Shown piece by piece: positions 58,279 to 64,000 of a stretch of 64,000 nucleotides of DNA (positions within the stretch are counted from its first letter, which is position 1; each line of letters opens with the position of its first letter). A program made the translations under genes and the position numbers. Location of the stretch: the NCBI GenBank assembly GCA_001510575.1, contig LNGK01000007.1, positions 2,102,151 to 2,166,150 of the forward strand. Direction: 5' to 3'. The notes beneath the pieces were generated by a model. That model ran no database searches. It was given only the letters and a program-made list of their open reading frames with translations, and was not told where the DNA came from. This DNA comes from Knoxdaviesia capensis. Its lineage: Eukaryota > Ascomycota > Sordariomycetes > Microascales > Gondwanamycetaceae.

Positions 58279-61200
58279 GGTTGGTGTGACTGGTTTGGGG
58301 GACAGAGAAGAGGGGAAACAAAAAGACGGAGATAGAGAGACGCCGGTGGCAATCGTGTAGTTCAAGTTGAAGCAATCGAAGAGCAGGAGGCGAGAGAGTC
58401 GGAGAGCAGGTTGTAGATGATAGATTGGAGGCAGCGGTCCGTCCTCGCTGGCAGCCCGAAAGCCGAACTCGGCGGCTCAGTCGACTCGACACAGTGAAGG
58501 GCCAAGCAGCGAGCACGAAATACGAGAAGGGACGCCAAAATGAGGCACTCGAGGAATGTCGGGTATTAAAGATGGAGGATACAAAAAATACACAAATAAG
58601 GAAACGGAGAAGAGGATGAAGAAAACAGAATGAAGCAAAAAAGTCGCCGACAGAAGAGCAGAGAGAAGAAGAAAAGAGGAAGAAGAAAAAGGTGACGAAG
58701 AGGGTCTCAGGCAGAAAAACACAGAAAATCAAAAGAGCGTAGCATTGGCAAGATGTTGGAATGACAGCGAGGATTTGGGGGTTTCGGGTTTATATGGCGC
58801 ACTTGTGAAGTCACCAGACAGACATGGGGGGGCCGGAATGAAAGAAACGGAAGAGAAAAAAAGATGCTGGAGAGAGAAACACAGAAATGAGGCGAGAAGT
58901 CCAACACTTAGGGTTATATGCAGAGAGATGAAAATGGGAAGAGGAGAATGGGAAGAAGAAAAGAATGAAAGAAGAAGAACAGGAAGAGAAAGTGAAGAAG
59001 AGAGAGAAGCAGCAAAAAGGTGAAGCATGCAGAAACGTGCAAGATGCCCAAAACCGGCGCGGGCAAGCACCACCCACCATTGCAGAATTCCGCTTCCTTC
59101 CCTCCGTTCGTCGTTCGGGCGGTTATGTCAGCCTCTTGTTCGAGTCTACGTACCTATTTCTCGGTTGCATCTATCTCTTGATCTCTTCGTTAACCCTTCA
59201 TTGTCGTCGTCGTCTCCCTCTGCCCTTCAAAGGCCGCTTCACGTGGGTCTTTTTTTCACCTTTTTTTTTCTCTCTTTTTCCTCTCGCCGAGATCCAGTCC
59301 AATATACTATACGTGTACATCCCCATTAGCCTTGGAGCTATCAATCATCAGCTTCGATGGTTTTAGTGGGCATGTTAAACCCCACCCAGAAATGAGAAAA
59401 AAAATGAAAGAAAAAAATTGAACAGGAAAGATTCCCCCAGCCGATCCCGACCATGGGAAGCAAGCCAGGTTCAGGGCCCAAGACACACACCACACCAGCG
59501 AACGTGAAGAAGCGAAGAACCAGACTCTTCCTGTGTGGGGTGGAGAGAGTGCTGGCACAGAAAAGAGAGCTTGGACGTATCCGGACACCTGCTGGCTGGT
59601 GTTATCTCGTCCATGTGGCCCGGTACCACCACATCACAGATACAGTACTGAAGCTTTTCCTCTTTGTGTGTGCTTCCTTCTTCCGCGTGCATGATGGCCC
59701 CAGCTCCTAGCCGGCTTTGCCGCATATTCTGAAGGGAGAGTCAGAGAGAGAGGTGTGGGAAAAAAAGGAAGCCTTATCGCGAGACCACGGAAGAACGAGC
59801 GAGCGAACCCCTGAGTGTCACTAACAGAAGAAGCACTCCTCTCTCGCCCTCTTCGGTTTTTTTTTTTCTTTTTCTTCTTCCTCTTCTGCCCTCTAAAGCC
59901 ATGAACGGCGTTTCTTGGCTCCCTCTCGAATTCATCTTCTTTGCGGCGGTCTTCATTCCAGCGACTTCCTCCACCCCTGCCTAGAACGAAGAACGAATAA
60001 AACGCTTAATGCCGGGCTGAGGGAACCATAATGATCGACCAGCGAACCACGTAATTTCGAGAGCTAGGCACAGTTCCCTAAGAGTAGCGGCAGTTCACTT
60101 GCAAAAACTGGAGACCATGCAAAAAAAAAAAAAAAACCTTGCCTTGTTCCGTAGACAAACAAGACCCAAGATCACAGCGCTGACTGCTGGAGTGATGTAC
60201 TGATCACTGACTGGGATACGCCGGTATCAAGACCAGGGCCTCCTCCTCTCACGAAAGAAAGCCAGCTGAACAGGCAGAACCCGAGTCCAAGGGATCCCGA
60301 CTGGCTCTTTTTTGGTGCTTTCGGCTGCAAGGTACCGTCCAGACCTCCACACACACATATATCACCATCCCGTAACGGTAACACCGAACAAGTTCCCCCT
60401 CTCCCCCAAAGGAAATGTTAGCGTTGTTGGTTCATGGCATTTTCTTTTAAAATAAAATACAATACAACCCGGAGCGCAGCCACCCGCAATGCAATAGCTC
60501 GGCCGTGATATACCCTCCCCCCCTTCTGCACCTCCAATGCTATCCATGTGCGCAAATACCGAGACGTCTAAATCATGCCATGCGTCCCAGAAGCCGTCGG
60601 CCGTCCTGCACGAACGCGGCGAGGGAGGGAGGGAGAAAAGAAATGAATAAAATAGAAATAAAAATAGAGAGAACGAAGCAGTGTAGCACCCAGAAAACGT
60701 TGTGACACGCAAGTAATATGACATGTCTCAGTTATCATGCGTCCTTAACATAGAAGGTAGACACAGTATCTCAGGGTAGTCTGTCGCTCTCTCTCCCTTG
60801 CTTGCATGCGCAATACTAGGAGACCTTCCCAATTTCCGTGAAATATGCAAGTTGTTCGTCGCGTTCGAGAAAGCGCGAAACAAAAGGCTCAGTTTATCTT
60901 CCACGGGACGCTTCTGTCTATGGGGCGTCACATTGAAGCGATGAACTAACTGGAACTAACTGGCTATCACGGGTTTCCGTCCCCCCTCTATCTCGGCCCC
61001 AGCCTCCTGCATATTGTTTAGCCAGCCTCCTTTGGCGGAAGAGGAAGCCATGCCGAACAAAGAAATTGGAGACAAAAAATGAGAAGAAAAAAATAACACC
61101 AGCACCCGGAGTGAACAACACTGTTCGTGCCCCAACCCTCTCCGGAGCCACAGACCGCTAGGGCATGCGAAGGTCGTCGTCCGGCGGTGTCTCCCACCAG

Positions 61201-62596
61201 GATAGAACTCGCGGCAGAGAAGTGCCGCTCCCGTGGCACCGTTCGGGACTTTCTATATTATATGGCTTGCTTGGCCCGGGGCATAGGTCGCAAGACTTCT
61301 GGTTGTTTCTTTTGCCGTGCGATGCTTCTTAAGCGCCCCCCGAAGTTTAACGTGACCGCCAAAAGCGTCGGCAAGTGTGTTCTGTCGAGGAACCGGGCTG
61401 CGGCGGATAGGACGGGACTCACAACACAGCCCCCCGGGCCGGAGTTCACGACGAGGATGTCCGTATCACCGCTTTAGGCCACTTGCAAAGCGTCGAAAAT
61501 TTGCCGTTCCGCGGGTCCCGTTTGTCCCCGGCGTGTGTGCCTGGCACGTACCTCTCGTGAGCCGGCGCCGCCCGCCCGGGCTCCGTGGGCTTCTAAGTCT
61601 CCGGCGGGGGCATCGCTCACGGAGTATTAGCGGCGGCGATGAAAAGAAAAAGAGCAAAAGGGAGATACATGAGTCCAGACGAATAATGTCCAGGGAGGAT
61701 ATCGACTCTATACAGGTCGGCTGGTCGGTCTAGTAGCTAGTTGATGAGCTGGTGGATGTTGGAGTGTTTTTAGGGTGGGCTGGATGGGGGGGGGATGCTA
61801 TTTATGGGAATTGGCCTGGACGGATCGTGAATCACAAGACGGGTCTGGGCTGGGAGCGTGAATCACTTCCCGGCGGTTGGGATTTAACAGTTGGTGTCCA
61901 GATGATTCATAGCGTCCTGAGCAGATTGACAAACTTCTGGCCTGTGGTGTGTTAGGCTGCAACCCGTGAGATGGCTCCGGGGTTAGGGTTACGCGGCTCC
62001 TGTTCGACGTCCAGAAGTGTCGAGAGAGAGTGTTGTCGAGCATGTCTGCGTCAGCCTTCTTCCACCAGCACTGACCTTCCGTGTCGACCCTCCACCAGGT
62101 CGGTACATAAAACAGCCATGTCTTGCATACAGCACCACCGCCAGGAAGCAAAAAGTGCAACACGAGACGAAGAAGGGCAAACGAAGGCGTTGTTTTGACG
62201 CGTGGAAAAGAAAAAGGGAAAAAACGACTGAATGAAATGCCTTCAAGACGTGAGTAATGGGGGGCCAAGCAGACTCTCCAGACACTTGCTATCAACACAC
62301 ACATCTCCAAGTGTGACTCCAGATCACCGTCGATATCGACCCACCTGGCCCTCGTCCTGCGTGTTGTGTCTCGCAACAGGCGAAACGACCGCCATTCCAA
62401 CGTCCTCGTTTCTCGTTAACCCTCTGAGATCTCGGCTGTAAAACATCATCAGAACGTCACACACACACACACGTCGCTGAAACCGCCCTCCGCACCAAAA
62501 TGTGCCTTTCCTCCCTCCTCCCTCCTCCTCGCCAAAAGGGTCTTCCGAGATGTTTGTGTATGACACCGGCGGTGCAAGACACCACACACACATACA

Positions 62597-62622
62597 AACA
62601 CACACACACACACACACACACA
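62597..62622. repeat. (CA)n microsatellite
   Basis: About 26 bp of CA dinucleotide with shorter CA runs nearby (62460-62472, 62584-62592). Confidence 0.88.
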
Positions 62623-62885
62623 AAGGTCCAATCTCGTTGCCGGTGTCTCACCCACTCACCCACTCGCCCGCTCGCCCCACGCAACCCGCGCAATCTTCCA
62701 GTGCAAAACCGCAGTGTCTCGCCGCAATCACCAGAGACCCCACCCACCGGCACAGTGCCTCTCGCATCGACTGCTGTGCCCACACTCTGGCTCGTCTGCT
62801 CCCCGGTCCTCCGACGCCACAGACACCCAGAAAACTCGGACGTCCCTGATTCGCGTGGGCCAACAGCAGCAGCAACACACTTCCT

Positions 62886-62948
62886 CTTCCAGCTCTTCCA
62901 GCTCTTCCAGTTCTTCCAGTTCTTCCAGTTCTTCCAGTTCTCCCAGCT
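62886..62948. repeat. 9-bp minisatellite
   Basis: About seven tandem copies of a CTTCCAGTT/CTTCCAGCT unit, the last one degenerate. Because the unit is a multiple of three it stays open in several frames, which explains the repetitive frames seen there. Confidence 0.92.
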
Positions 62949-64000
62949 CAACGACCCGCACACTGCACACATGGCACACTCCCACTCACATCCTCGCTCA
63001 CATACCACGCAGTTCAGCCACCCACCCACCCCCGGCCTTCAAGAAATGCACCAGCGATATTATAAGCAGATATGCCGCTGTACAGCCTCGCATTCCAGTC
63101 CCGTCCAGGCTGCGGCACCGTTGCCTCTCGCACCGGGAAACGGGCACTGGCGTGTTCTTCTGGAATTCACGTCCCGCCTCGTCCAAGATCTAGTCTGTGT
63201 GTGGTGTTTCACTGCAGATGCCAACGGCTGTCGCTTTTGTGTGTATAGAGTGGCCGTGCTCGTGCTCCCCGAGAAACTGTGGTGCAATATCGGTAATTCG
63301 TGCCAAGGTCAGGGGACCATAGTCCACGAGGGAGTGTCACTGAAGGTCCTTCAATCTATGCATCTGTTTCAAAGTGACATTTCACCCGTTGTGGATTTGA
63401 TATATATAAGTTCTCGACTAACTAGGATGGAATGGTGGCTCAATGGGGGCTCAATGGTTAGATGTGAGCCGCCCGAACATGTGCCGAGAAATGTGTAAAC
63501 ACGGTTGTAGCTCAACATGGAGAGTCCAATGATTTCTTGAAGCGCTGTGTATGAAAAGAATGAAAGATAAGGAAACGAAAAGAGAATCTCCAAACAGGAC
63601 ACGATAATCTAGAAAGAAACAGAACAGTGCAATGGGGAAGCCAAGATATCAAAAAGGTGTGTAATGCGGGTACATGAACTCCGGAAACACCAGAAAGAAA
63701 GCATCGACAACCAGCTGACGCAGACTGCCGAGACAGTAGTGATATACAACGATATATGAGCCCCGTGTATCCCTTGGTCACCAAATTGTGGATTCCGTAT
63801 CGTGTTTCTGCCAGCAACGACGGCTCACGGTCTCGGCAGATACCTCAGATCTCGAACCGATATAGGACGGAGTGGATGACGGGAAATTATGAGCCCATGA
63901 GAATACGATGAGGGAACGATGCGGGGGTAACAACAAAAAGAAGAAGAAAAAACTCTCGAACGGGGTATCAAGCAATGGCCATCCACACCGCACACATGAT

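Larger units (their letters stand above)
58279..64000. other. 5.7 kb gene-free block upstream of the SYLF gene
   Basis: From 58370 to 59030 the plus strand is purine-rich, which is CT-rich in the sense of the SYLF gene and probably its promoter/leader. Beyond that there are A and T runs (60121-60136), a (CA)n repeat at 62600-62622, a 9-bp minisatellite at 62886-62948, and a GC-rich stretch near 61550-61620. Open frames overlap these repeats and match nothing I recognise. The window ends without reaching the next gene. Confidence 0.65.

Noticed and set aside
62500..63498. 332-codon plus-strand open frame in the last gene-free block
   Set aside because: Its length depends on CA repeats and the 9-bp minisatellite. 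It is His/Pro/Thr-rich, shows no family features, and does not begin at an ATG.
1..64000. CRISPR arrays, bacterial operons, phage or plasmid features
   Set aside because: The window is eukaryotic nuclear DNA with spliced genes; the only direct repeats are microsatellites and short tandem arrays without spacers.

Overview
The window looks like nuclear DNA of a filamentous ascomycete (Pezizomycotina; Eurotiomycetes is my best guess, from gene style only). The support is: genes split by short introns of roughly 50-130 bp with GTATGT/GTAAGT donors and CAG/TAG acceptors; fungal families such as WSC-domain proteins, a fused desaturase-cytochrome b5, mitochondrial Lon, RRG7 and Arp9; and strongly pyrimidine-rich sense-strand leaders before start codons. 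Genes are independent transcription units on both strands. There are no operons and no recognisable intact mobile element.

Layout. 228-3853 (-) multi-KH RNA-binding protein; 3854-9733 no gene seen; 9734-12490 (-) large proline/tyrosine-rich nuclear-type protein; 12985-13565 (+) Mediator subunit Med21; 13883-14746 (-) HAD-family nucleotidase; 15564-17144 (-) secreted triple-WSC protein; 17691-18704 (-) fungal protein of unknown function. From about 19.1 to 23.1 kb comes a decayed island: a GH18 chitinase exon relic, an unidentified coding relic and a glutathione S-transferase pseudogene. Then 23338-24039 (-) RRG7-type mitochondrial protein; 24422-24964 (-) small charged protein; 25528-28973 (+) mitochondrial Lon protease; 28974-38849 no gene; 38850-41771 (+) atypical protein-kinase-like protein; 41772-49009 no gene; 49010-50625 (+) delta-9 fatty acid desaturase; 51803-54251 (-) actin-related protein Arp9; 55599-58278 (-) SYLF (Ysc84-like) lipid-binding protein; 58279-64000 no gene.

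The most unusual aspect is architecture. Four gene-free blocks of about 5.7-9.9 kb each lie directly 5' of one gene (KH protein, kinase-like protein, desaturase, SYLF protein). The part nearest the start codon is CT-rich in the sense of that gene's transcript. These blocks also carry most of the window's microsatellites, including a poly-C run with an ambiguous base. Functionally the set is mostly housekeeping: transcription and chromatin (Med21, Arp9), RNA binding (KH), mitochondrial proteostasis and respiration (Lon, RRG7), membrane lipid synthesis (desaturase), and cortical membrane/actin functions (SYLF). I saw no gene cluster that looks like a defence or secondary-metabolite system. The best leads are the degenerate kinase, the relic island and the long leaders.
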